Below are positions 1 to 4,725 of a DNA stretch of 6,163 nucleotides, in pieces. Each line of letters opens with the position of its first letter. Position 1 is the stretch's first letter. The position numbers were made by a program, and so were the translations under genes. Below the pieces are notes generated by a model that had not been told where the DNA came from, did not search any database, and saw nothing but the letters and a program-made list of their open reading frames with translations. Origin of the DNA: an uncultured Clostridia bacterium (GTDB lineage: Bacteria; Bacillota; Clostridia; Christensenellales; Aristaeellaceae); NCBI GenBank assembly GCA_934631055.1, contig CAKTXP010000145.1, positions 1 to 6,163 of the forward strand, in the 5' to 3' direction.

Positions 1-59
1 AGCATGAGCAGCGCGGCGCAGAGCGCGGCGGCTGCGCCGCGGGTTTTACGGCTCTTCAC
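1..59 (-). CDS. N-terminus of a secreted or lipoprotein-like gene (partial, runs off left edge)
   Basis: Reading the minus strand from a GTG at 59-57 gives MKSRKTRGAAAALCAALLM and then leaves the window. This is a typical signal-peptide start: a short Lys/Arg-rich n-region followed by an Ala/Leu/Cys hydrophobic stretch. A purine-rich AGAAGGGAA at 76-68 sits about 8-10 bases upstream and is a plausible though not ideal ribosome binding site. No ATG in the same frame lies nearby. The gene is co-directional with the VanW-family gene, whose stop is about 115 bp upstream, so the two could be cotranscribed; I see no clear separate promoter. Only about 19 residues are visible, so the mature function cannot be stated. 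The call rests on a start signal plus a signal-peptide pattern. Confidence 0.5.
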   Translation of the reverse strand, partial: MKSRKTRGAAAALCAALLM

Positions 60-120
60 GGATATCGTTCCCTTCTTATGCTGATTTACGGATGCTTTTG
101 TAGATTTTGTATATGCGTCT

Positions 121-170
121 CTTGGCTCTCCCTCTGGGAGAGCTGTCAGCCGCAGGCTGACTGAGAGGGC
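121..170 (-). repeat. Stop-proximal two-hairpin repeat, copy A (after the VanW gene)
   Basis: On the minus strand this reads GCCCTCTCA, then hairpin 1 (GTCAGCC, loop TGC, GGCTGAC; 161-145), then hairpin 2 (GCTCTCCC, loop AGA, GGGAGAGC; 143-125), then CAAG. Both stems are perfect (7 and 8 bp). It begins 4 bases after the TAA of the VanW-family gene. Three relatives occur at 2700-2747, 2767-2810 and 4674-4723, each just after a stop codon in the same orientation relative to its gene. No T-tract follows, so it is not a standard intrinsic terminator. A dispersed repeat with a 3'-UTR position is the safest description. Confidence 0.8.
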
Positions 171-174
171 ATCC

Positions 175-2019
175 TTAGTCGATCGTTTCATACCCATCGG
201 GAACGGGCGTTTCGCGCGGATTGACGCCGATCCAGTAAACGGGTGCGCTTGCCTTATAGGTATCGGTATACTTCTTTTCACGGGAAATTTCAAGCCCCTT
301 GCTGTCCATCGTGACCAGATAGACATCGACGATATAGCCTTCGCGTCCGTTGCTCTTGACGGCGGTTTCGTCGTCGTAGAAGGCATGCTCGCCGGTCGTG
401 TCCTTTTCATAGGTCGGGTCGGGCAGGGGGATGGTCTCGGCGACCTGAGAGACGAGCTTATAGGTGTAACCGTTCGGGTCGGGACGGCCGTAGATGGTGA
501 AGCGGCTGTGGTAATAGCCCTTGACCTTGACAAACTCGGTTTCGATATAGATATCCGAGTTGGTATTGTTGGTGAATACGAAGTCGTAGCGGTCGTCGGA
601 AACGGTCGCGTCCAGTCCCTTCTCCACATAGCTGGAGGGGATGGCGTGCGGCGTGCGCTTATTGACGGTCAGACCCGCGTTGACCACGGCGTTATACAGC
701 GTCGAGGACACCTGACAGATACCGCCGCCCGTACCCAGAACATAGTTGCCGTAGGCGATTTCCAGCGCCTGCTGATAGCCGTTGGCAACGGTGCGCTTGC
801 CCGCGACCTTATTGAAGGAAACGGACTCGCCGGCTTTGATGACAAGGTGGTTGAACTTCTCCGTGCCAAGGCGGACATTCTCTGCGCGCGCCTCGGCATA
901 TTCGCCGGACTTGCCGACGGTGGTTTCGTAAGAACTGAGCTTGACGATCTGCGCTTCCAGCTGAGCGCGGGTGACGGTCGCCTGAACGGGCGTCGGGGTC
1001 AGATCGACGACGCCGCTTTCCAGCGTATCGACCATCGCGCAGATCTTTTCATTCAGTCCGGTGATATCCAGCGTCTGCCCCGGCACGTCGTCCGTATAGG
1101 AGAACGGGGGCCACTTGCTCTCGTCCGAAACACGCGTGGCGCTGACGGCGGGCTGATCGACTTCGGCTTTGATCTGGTTGAGGATCTGGTTGACCTGGCT
1201 GAGGTCGTAGGTCAGCGTCGTGTAGCGCATGGCGGGCTCTTCCTCAAGGGCTTTGACCTGCTCATAGCGCGTGGAGGACGAACCGGTATGCCCGATCGCC
1301 CAGAGCTGGTCGAGCTGGTCGGCAATGTCGTACTCCATATTCAGGCTGTCGCCGGTGATATCCCAGCTGCGCCCGTCCTCGGTGCGCAGGGTGATGCGGA
1401 ACGAGGAAATGAGCGACTGCACCTGCTGGGTGACGACCGCCGCCGCCTCGTCGAGCGTCTTGCCCTCAAGCGGAATATCGTTGACGAAGATATTCGGATA
1501 GAATACGCCGTCTCCGCGGTCAAGCGTCTGCTTGATATCGACGAGCCGACTGCCCGAACGCACGCCGATGACCAGCAGCACGACGGCAATAACGGCGCAG
1601 AGTGAGCCGACTGCCGTCCGGCGGATCTTGCGCGCGCGGCGCTCCTTCGCTTTCTTGGTCATGGGGCGTTTGGAAGCGGGCTTCTTGGCGGGCGCTTTTT
1701 TGGCGGGCGTTCTCGCCTCTGCCTGTCCATCGTCAGCGCGCTTTTCGGATGCTTTTTGATTCGCGGACGAGCCGCGTTTCATCGTCAGGATAGCCTGGCT
1801 CTCCTGCGCGCCGCGGACGCTTGGGCGTTTCGATTCGGCGCGGGGAGAAGGCTCCGCCTTCTTTTTCGTTCTCCGAGAGGCTGCGCCGCTGGTGTCGGAT
1901 ACCATCCAATCCGGCGTGTCCTGCTCGTTGCCCACGATGATGCGCAGCGGTTTTTCTTCCGGAACAGGCGCGGCAGGGGGACGGCGTCTGCGATGCGGGG
2001 TCTGGCGATCATCTGACAT
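175..2019 (-). CDS. VanW-family membrane-anchored envelope protein (614 aa)
   Basis: The protein has a long cytoplasmic, strongly basic low-complexity N-terminus (residues 1-133, with AKKAPAKKPASKRP near 110), one membrane segment (about 135-153, AVGSLCAVIAVVLLVIGV), and a large extracellular part. Residues about 170-345 resemble the peptidoglycan-binding-like domains (PG_binding_4 type) that precede VanW domains. The VanW domain spans about 363-500 and carries the family hallmark GTGGGICQVSSTLYNA (429-444). The end (about 555-598, ending YKASAPVYWIGV) looks like a G5-type domain. Such proteins are common in Clostridia and are thought to act in the cell wall; the biochemical activity of VanW is unknown. 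I start at the ATG at 2019, because AAGGAGG at 2034-2028 lies 8 bases upstream of it; the GTG (2028) and ATG (2025) further upstream overlap or abut the ribosome binding site. It has its own promoter and a repeat copy after the stop. Link to vancomycin resistance is not implied. Confidence 0.93.
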   Translation of the reverse strand: MSDDRQTPHRRRRPPAAPVPEEKPLRIIVGNEQDTPDWMVSDTSGAASRRTKKKAEPSPRAESKRPSVRGAQESQAILTMKRGSSANQKASEKRADDGQAEARTPAKKAPAKKPASKRPMTKKAKERRARKIRRTAVGSLCAVIAVVLLVIGVRSGSRLVDIKQTLDRGDGVFYPNIFVNDIPLEGKTLDEAAAVVTQQVQSLISSFRITLRTEDGRSWDITGDSLNMEYDIADQLDQLWAIGHTGSSSTRYEQVKALEEEPAMRYTTLTYDLSQVNQILNQIKAEVDQPAVSATRVSDESKWPPFSYTDDVPGQTLDITGLNEKICAMVDTLESGVVDLTPTPVQATVTRAQLEAQIVKLSSYETTVGKSGEYAEARAENVRLGTEKFNHLVIKAGESVSFNKVAGKRTVANGYQQALEIAYGNYVLGTGGGICQVSSTLYNAVVNAGLTVNKRTPHAIPSSYVEKGLDATVSDDRYDFVFTNNTNSDIYIETEFVKVKGYYHSRFTIYGRPDPNGYTYKLVSQVAETIPLPDPTYEKDTTGEHAFYDDETAVKSNGREGYIVDVYLVTMDSKGLEISREKKYTDTYKASAPVYWIGVNPRETPVPDGYETID

Positions 2020-2027
2020 GGGCATCA

Positions 2028-2034
2028 CCTCCTT
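2028..2034 (-). promoter_or_regulatory. Ribosome binding site that decides the VanW start
   Basis: The minus strand reads AAGGAGG, a full Shine-Dalgarno core, followed by TGATGCCC and then ATG at 2019. The in-frame GTG at 2028-2026 uses the last G of the ribosome binding site itself and the ATG at 2025 abuts it, so neither can be the start. The 8-base spacing to the ATG at 2019 is optimal. Confidence 0.85.
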
Positions 2035-2048
2035 GATTTAAGTGAAAA

Positions 2049-2067
2049 GCGGGGAAAGGCTCCCCGC
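2049..2067 (-). promoter_or_regulatory. Hairpin in the 5' leader of the VanW mRNA
   Basis: A 7-bp perfect stem (GCGGGGA / TCCCCGC, 5-base loop) lies between the predicted transcription start (about 2087) and the ribosome binding site. In the direction of the VanW transcript it is followed by only four Ts (TTTTC), so as an attenuator it would be weak. It could instead be a 5' mRNA stabiliser. No riboswitch or T-box consensus was seen in the roughly 68-base leader. Confidence 0.5.
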
Positions 2068-2093
2068 CGGTGCATCATAATATGCCATACTCT

Positions 2094-2122
2094 ATCATAC
2101 TTCATTTTTATGCGCTGTGCAA
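2094..2122 (-). promoter_or_regulatory. Sigma-A type promoter for the VanW-family gene
   Basis: On the minus strand TTGCAC (2122-2117) is separated by exactly 17 bp from TATGAT (2099-2094). Each hexamer is close to consensus. The expected start of transcription is near 2087, giving a leader of about 68 bases with a hairpin at 2067-2049. The promoter lies in the divergent intergenic region shared with the holin gene. I see no equally good promoter facing the holin. Confidence 0.8.
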
Positions 2123-2268
2123 GTTTTTTTTGACGCCCGCCTGCGCGGAACGACGCGGCAAAAGCGCGCATAAGCTGATTCGGAGGGGCTTTGCCCTTCT
2201 TCCCATATAGACGAGGATATCGGGCGTTTTCTTGCATGAACGGGGATTTTTTCCCACAAGGAGGGTCT

Positions 2269-2694
2269 ATGGAAAAATCGTGGAGCGAGATCCTGCGCTG
2301 GATCGCGGCGGCGGCGGGCGCGGTCGCCGGACTGTTTACGCGGATGCCGCTGGCGGTCAAACTGCTGATGCTGCTGATGGCGCTGGATTATTTCAGCGGC
2401 GTGGGCGCGGCGCTTCTGGGCAAAAGCAAAAAGAGCGATACCGGCGCGCTGAGCAGCAAGGTCGGCTTTATCGGCTTGGCGCGCAAGGCAATGATCCTAG
2501 GCATTGTGCTGCTGGCGGCGGTGCTGGATAACGTGATGGGCAGCGCGGCATGTACAGGCGCGGTGACGCTGTTCTATATCGTCAACGAGTCGCTTTCCAT
2601 TTTGGAGAATGCGGTGCTGCTCGGCGTGCCGATTCCCGATAAGCTCAGACAAACGCTGGATATTGCGAAAAAAGAAAAAACGGCGGAAAGCTGA
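2269..2694 (+). CDS. Phage holin family protein (TcdE/phage phi29-like holin 4 family), 141 aa
   Basis: A small hydrophobic protein with three or four membrane segments (about 10-24, 28-50, 73-90 and 95-118) and a charged tail ending KKEKTAES. The family signature is clear: MALDYFSGVGAALLGK (37-52), LSSKVGFIGLARK (61-73) and NESLSILENAVLLGVPIPDKL (106-126), the last being the most diagnostic block. Holins of this family make pores in the cytoplasmic membrane that release lysins or, as with TcdE, large toxins. Start at ATG 2269, with AAGGAGGG at 2258-2265; the spacing is short (3-4 bases) but no better start exists, and the frame continues upstream only through residues that do not resemble the family. 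No amidase, lysozyme or other phage gene is adjacent, and it is divergent from a VanW gene, so it may be a resident chromosomal holin rather than part of an intact prophage. The substrate is unknown. Confidence 0.9.
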   Translation: MEKSWSEILRWIAAAAGAVAGLFTRMPLAVKLLMLLMALDYFSGVGAALLGKSKKSDTGALSSKVGFIGLARKAMILGIVLLAAVLDNVMGSAACTGAVTLFYIVNESLSILENAVLLGVPIPDKLRQTLDIAKKEKTAES

Positions 2695-2699
2695 AAAAA

Positions 2700-2747
2700 G
2701 CCCTCCCCGTTACTTCGTGACAGTTCTCCAAAGGGGAGAGCCAAGAC
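2700..2747 (+). repeat. Stop-proximal two-hairpin repeat, copy B (after the holin gene)
   Basis: On the plus strand, beginning 5 bases after the holin TGA: GCCCTCCCC, hairpin 1 (GTTAC, loop TTC, GTGAC, with one G-T pair; 2709-2721), hairpin 2 (TCTCC at 2725-2729 with GGAGA at 2735-2739), then GCCAAGAC. It has the same order and spacing as copy A. It faces copy C tail to tail across about 19 bp, so the pair forms a larger imperfect palindrome (GCCAAGAC at 2740-2747 against GTCTTGCC at 2767-2774). Confidence 0.75.
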
Positions 2748-2766
2748 ATCTGCCAAACGCTTTACT

Positions 2767-2810
2767 GTCTTGCCTCCCTTCCGGGGAGGTGTCCGAAGGA
2801 CGGAGAGGGC
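2767..2810 (-). repeat. Stop-proximal two-hairpin repeat, copy C (after the anti-sigma gene)
   Basis: On the minus strand, beginning 9 bases after the anti-sigma TAA: GCCCTCTCC, hairpin 1 (GTCC, loop TTC, GGAC; 2801-2791), hairpin 2 (CCTCCC at 2789-2784 with GGGAGG at 2778-2773), then CAAGAC. This is the most compact copy, with hairpin 1 reduced to 4 bp. The loop TTC is shared with copies B and D. Confidence 0.75.
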
Positions 2811-2819
2811 TATTCCTGC

Positions 2820-3764
2820 TTATAACGCCGATTTAAAGGCTTCAAAGAATTCTGGACAGCTCCAGTTGCCGCATCCGCTGACCGTGTCGCCGGAAACGCC
2901 GAGTTGGAGCTTTAAGCCGTTGTTTAGCGTTGCGGTCAGGGTCTGCCTGTGCGACGAGGTGTCCGCGGATTTCAGGACGGCGTGGTCGAGCAGCACGGAG
3001 ATGGCGTTGTTCGCCGCGTCGCCGGTCAGTGTGCCAACGTCGGAAAGCGTCAGCTCGGAAATCTGACCGCGGACGGAGAACGTATCTTCCAGCCCCTGCC
3101 CGCCGGGCCCCCTGCCCGCATAGCTGACGCGCTGGAAAAGGCGCATGTTTCCGCTTACTTCCGCCGCGACAGCCGTGTTTGTGTCCAGTCCGGAGACGGT
3201 ATAGATCGCCGAACCTTCGCCGGAAACATTGGAAAGACCGGCGCTGAACGCGTCGTCGTCCGCCAGAGACGGCGTATCGCTGTACGTCGCGACGCTTCCG
3301 ACGGAATCGCCCAGCAGGGAAGCGTCTATATTCTTCGGCGTGGTCAGCATGCGGTAAACGCCGCCGTTGACCGCGACCAGCGGGATATCCCCTTCAGCCG
3401 TGGCGAAAAGCGAATTTTCGCTCGGCGAAACGGATTTGATGCGCGCGCTGCTGCCGACATCCGCGACGCGGACGCTGTTTTCCATCACGTTGTCGCCCGC
3501 GGCAATCGAGCTGATGGCGACAGGCTCAAGCGGCTGTTTCTGCGCGTTGCTTAGACGCAGACCGACCGCGCCGACGCAGGCAATCGCCAGCGCAGCACAG
3601 CACAGCGCGGGCGCAAAGCGGCGCACAGGCGTTTTGCGCGCCGCCGTTTTTTCTTCTCTTGCGGCGTATAAGATGCGCCGCTTCATCGTTTCATCCGCAT
3701 GCAGACCGGAGAGCATCTCGTCTGCGATGGGCGCGAGCTGCTCAAGCTTATTCATGTCGTTCAC
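2820..3764 (-). CDS. Putative anti-sigma factor, single-pass membrane protein (314 aa)
   Basis: The gene follows and overlaps an ECF sigma factor gene by 17 bases, the usual position of its anti-sigma factor. Residues 1-49 are cytoplasmic and mixed-charge, 50-69 are a membrane segment (FAPALCCAALAIACVGAVGL), and 70-314 form a large extracellular region rich in Ser, Ala and Val. The N-terminal part (DETMKRRILYAAREEK) is short and lacks the His-x3-Cys-x2-Cys zinc motif of ZAS-type anti-sigmas. The outer part ends with a Cys pair (CGNWSC, residues 298 and 303) that could form a disulfide. Similar layouts are found beside ECF sigmas in many Clostridia. I prefer the GTG at 3764, because AAAGGAGG (3781-3774) lies 9 bases upstream; an ATG at 3755 is the alternative at 18 bases. 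The family name is not certain, and the sensed signal is unknown. Confidence 0.75.
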   Translation of the reverse strand: MNDMNKLEQLAPIADEMLSGLHADETMKRRILYAAREEKTAARKTPVRRFAPALCCAALAIACVGAVGLRLSNAQKQPLEPVAISSIAAGDNVMENSVRVADVGSSARIKSVSPSENSLFATAEGDIPLVAVNGGVYRMLTTPKNIDASLLGDSVGSVATYSDTPSLADDDAFSAGLSNVSGEGSAIYTVSGLDTNTAVAAEVSGNMRLFQRVSYAGRGPGGQGLEDTFSVRGQISELTLSDVGTLTGDAANNAISVLLDHAVLKSADTSSHRQTLTATLNNGLKLQLGVSGDTVSGCGNWSCPEFFEAFKSAL

Positions 3765-4287
3765 CGGTTGCTTCCTCCTTTAAAAGGCTTTCCAGTTTTT
3801 TTCTTGCTCTGGAAAGGCGGCTGGAAATCGTCCCTTCCGGCAGACCGAGCATTTGCGCGATCTCCGATATGCCGAGCCCCTGATAATAGTGCAGCAGGAT
3901 GGTCTCGCGGAACGCGACGGGCAGCTTGTGTATCGCCCGCATCAATTCCGCTTTTTCCTCCCGCTGCTCGATGGTCTCGTCCTGCGCGGGCATGATATCA
4001 AGGCTCGGCGCGCCAAGCACGACGCGCTTGAGCCACGCGCTGCGCCACAGGTCGCGGCAGCAGTTGACCGTCACGCGGAGCAGCCATGCTTTTTCGCGGC
4101 CCGGAGCGATATTTTCCCCGCGCGTATAGAGCTTGATAAACACATCCTGGCAGACGTCCTCGGCTTTCTGTTTATCCGCCAGATAAAAATACGCCATGCG
4201 CAATACGTCGTCGGCGTACTGCGCGTAGAGCTGTTCAAACTGCTCGGTAAACTCAGGCGTCTTTGCGCTGCTTTCCAACCGTTTCAC
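3748..4287 (-). CDS. ECF-type RNA polymerase sigma factor (sigma-70 family, 179 aa)
   Basis: Length and layout match extracytoplasmic-function sigmas. Region 2 spans about 17-84: FEQLYAQYADDVLRMAYFYL, then AEDVCQDVFIKLY (42-54), the conserved core-binding and -10 recognition segment, then WLLRVTVNCCRDLWR. Region 4 spans about 115-168: LMRAIHKLPVAFRETILLHY, then a helix-turn-helix GISEIAQMLGLPEGTISSRL (139-158) and SRARKKLESLL. There is no region 3 and no extra C-terminal sensor domain. The start is a GTG at 4287; GAGGG and AGGAA lie just upstream and no in-frame ATG exists before the conserved region. Downstream it overlaps the putative anti-sigma gene, whose ribosome binding site (3781-3774) lies inside this gene. 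The promoter at 4362-4390 is of housekeeping type, so basal expression probably does not need autoregulation. The regulon is unknown. Confidence 0.95.
   Translation of the reverse strand: MKRLESSAKTPEFTEQFEQLYAQYADDVLRMAYFYLADKQKAEDVCQDVFIKLYTRGENIAPGREKAWLLRVTVNCCRDLWRSAWLKRVVLGAPSLDIMPAQDETIEQREEKAELMRAIHKLPVAFRETILLHYYQGLGISEIAQMLGLPEGTISSRLSRARKKLESLLKEEATGERHE
3774..3781 (-). promoter_or_regulatory. Ribosome binding site of the anti-sigma gene inside the sigma gene
   Basis: The minus strand reads AAAGGAGG, a near-perfect Shine-Dalgarno, within the last codons of the sigma gene. It is 9 bases from the GTG at 3764 and 18 from the ATG at 3755, which favours the GTG. The strength of this site suggests the anti-sigma is translated at least as well as the sigma. 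Confidence 0.75.
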
Positions 4288-4361
4288 TTCCTACCCTCAT
4301 GTATCAAGACGAATGAAGCTGTCGTTTTCATCCGATCAAATGAAAGATTTTTGATAAAAAG

Positions 4362-4390
4362 ATTATACATGAAAGCCCGCGCTTTCGCAA
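4362..4390 (-). promoter_or_regulatory. Sigma-A type promoter for the sigma/anti-sigma operon
   Basis: On the minus strand TTGCGA (4390-4385) and a perfect TATAAT (4367-4362) are separated by 17 bp. Transcription should begin near 4355, giving a leader of about 68 bases to the GTG at 4287. A small inverted repeat (ATCAAA at 4355-4350, TTTGAT at 4340-4335) lies at the very start of the transcript and could be an operator or a leader hairpin. I see no GGAAC-type ECF -35 element, so direct self-activation by the encoded sigma is not evident. Confidence 0.8.
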
Positions 4391-4457
4391 GGCTTGCGCC
4401 GCTGGGAAGAAAAGGACAAAGAACCTCTTTAAACCGCCGCGAAGCGAAGAAGGGAGC

Positions 4458-4509
4458 CTGAGGGACAATGTCCCTCAGTGGGGCTTGGGGCAAAGCCCCA
4501 TCGTCATCT
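4458..4509 (-). repeat. GGGGC-type two-hairpin repeat, single copy (family 2)
   Basis: It contains a perfect 10-bp inverted repeat (CTGAGGGACA at 4458-4467, TGTCCCTCAG at 4469-4478) next to an 8-bp stem (TGGGGCTT at 4479-4486, AAGCCCCA at 4493-4500), then TCGTCATC. The second hairpin and the GTCATC end recur at 5907-5930, and the hairpin alone recurs inverted at 5722-5738. The first hairpin has a different sequence in each copy but is always paired. It lies upstream of the sigma promoter. Strand is assigned by reading GATGA toward the variable hairpin. Confidence 0.7.
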
Positions 4510-4525
4510 TGCCGCGAAGCGATTC

Positions 4526-4559
4526 AAAAAAGCAGTCAGGAAGCGAAGCGTTACCTGAC
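4526..4559 (-). terminator. Second terminator-like hairpin downstream of the TPM gene
   Basis: On the minus strand GTCAGG (4559-4554) pairs with CCTGAC (4540-4535) around a loop that contains AACGCTTCGCTT, and after four bases a run of TTTTTT (4531-4526) follows. The gap between stem and T-run makes it weaker than the hairpin at 4593-4625. It may act as a back-up terminator. Confidence 0.4.
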
Positions 4560-4592
4560 GGTGTTTCGCGCTTATACAGCGGCTGTACCGAT

Positions 4593-4625
4593 AAAAAAGG
4601 TCATCCCTCAAAAAGAAGGATGACC
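4593..4625 (-). terminator. Intrinsic terminator of the TPM-domain gene
   Basis: On the minus strand GGTCATCC (4625-4618), an 11-base loop, GGATGACC (4606-4599) and then directly TTTTTT (4598-4593). The perfect 8-bp stem followed at once by six Ts is a standard rho-independent terminator. It lies about 100 bases after the TPM stop codon, with repeat copy D in between. Confidence 0.8.
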
Positions 4626-4673
4626 CAAGCCCTCTCAGCCTTTCGGGAACAAGAGAGCGTACCGTTTATTTTT

Positions 4674-4723
4674 GCCTCTCCCCTTTGGGAGATGTGGCAC
4701 AGCGAAGCTGTGACGGAGAGGGC
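4674..4723 (-). repeat. Stop-proximal two-hairpin repeat, copy D (after the TPM gene)
   Basis: On the minus strand, beginning 2 bases after the TPM TAA: GCCCTCTCC, GT, hairpin 1 (CACAGC, loop TTC, GCTGTG; 4712-4698), then hairpin 2 (TCTCCC at 4692-4687 with GGGAGA at 4682-4677), then GGCA. Same order as copies A-C. The copy-specific stem of hairpin 1 shares little sequence with the others but is perfectly paired. Confidence 0.8.
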
Positions 4724-4725
4724 AG

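Larger units (their letters stand above)
2694..2811 (-). terminator. Composite terminator between the convergent holin and anti-sigma genes
   Basis: Read on the minus strand (from the anti-sigma gene), AGCCCTCTCCG (2811-2801) can pair with CGGGGAGGGCT (2709-2699) over 11 positions with one G-U pair, and TTTTTT (2699-2694) follows directly. The T-tract overlaps the holin stop codon. The long stem encloses repeat copies C and B, each with its own hairpins. On the plus strand the outer stem has one C-A mismatch and only a weak tail (ATTCCTGCTT), so it should stop holin transcription less well. The hairpins and T-tract are seen; termination activity is inferred. Confidence 0.5.

Noticed and set aside
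385..1605. Long plus-strand open frame opposite the VanW gene
   Set aside because: It is an antisense shadow of the VanW coding sequence. The minus strand carries recognisable domains, a ribosome binding site and a promoter; the plus-strand translation shows no family signature.
2130..2158. Possible plus-strand promoter with TTGACG at 2130-2135
   Set aside because: The -35 hexamer is good, but the 16-18 bp window downstream is GC-rich with no acceptable -10, so it was not called. The holin promoter remains unidentified.
2191..2268. N-terminal extension of the holin by 26 residues
   Set aside because: The extension (from a TTG) has no ribosome binding site and its residues do not fit the family, while a strong AAGGAGGG precedes the ATG at 2269.
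2949..3554. Plus-strand open frame opposite the anti-sigma gene
   Set aside because: GC-rich codon use leaves the opposite strand open. No start signal or recognisable domain; the minus-strand gene is supported by overlap with the sigma gene.
4284..4493. 69-codon minus-strand frame upstream of the sigma gene
   Set aside because: Its first part lies upstream of and across the sigma promoter and a repeat, so it would not be on the sigma transcript. Only the last 15 codons (from 4331) are worth considering.
4574..4587. Short palindrome TACAGC-G-GCTGTA as an operator
   Set aside because: It lies between two terminator-like hairpins and not near a promoter; it is probably incidental or part of the surrounding repeats.
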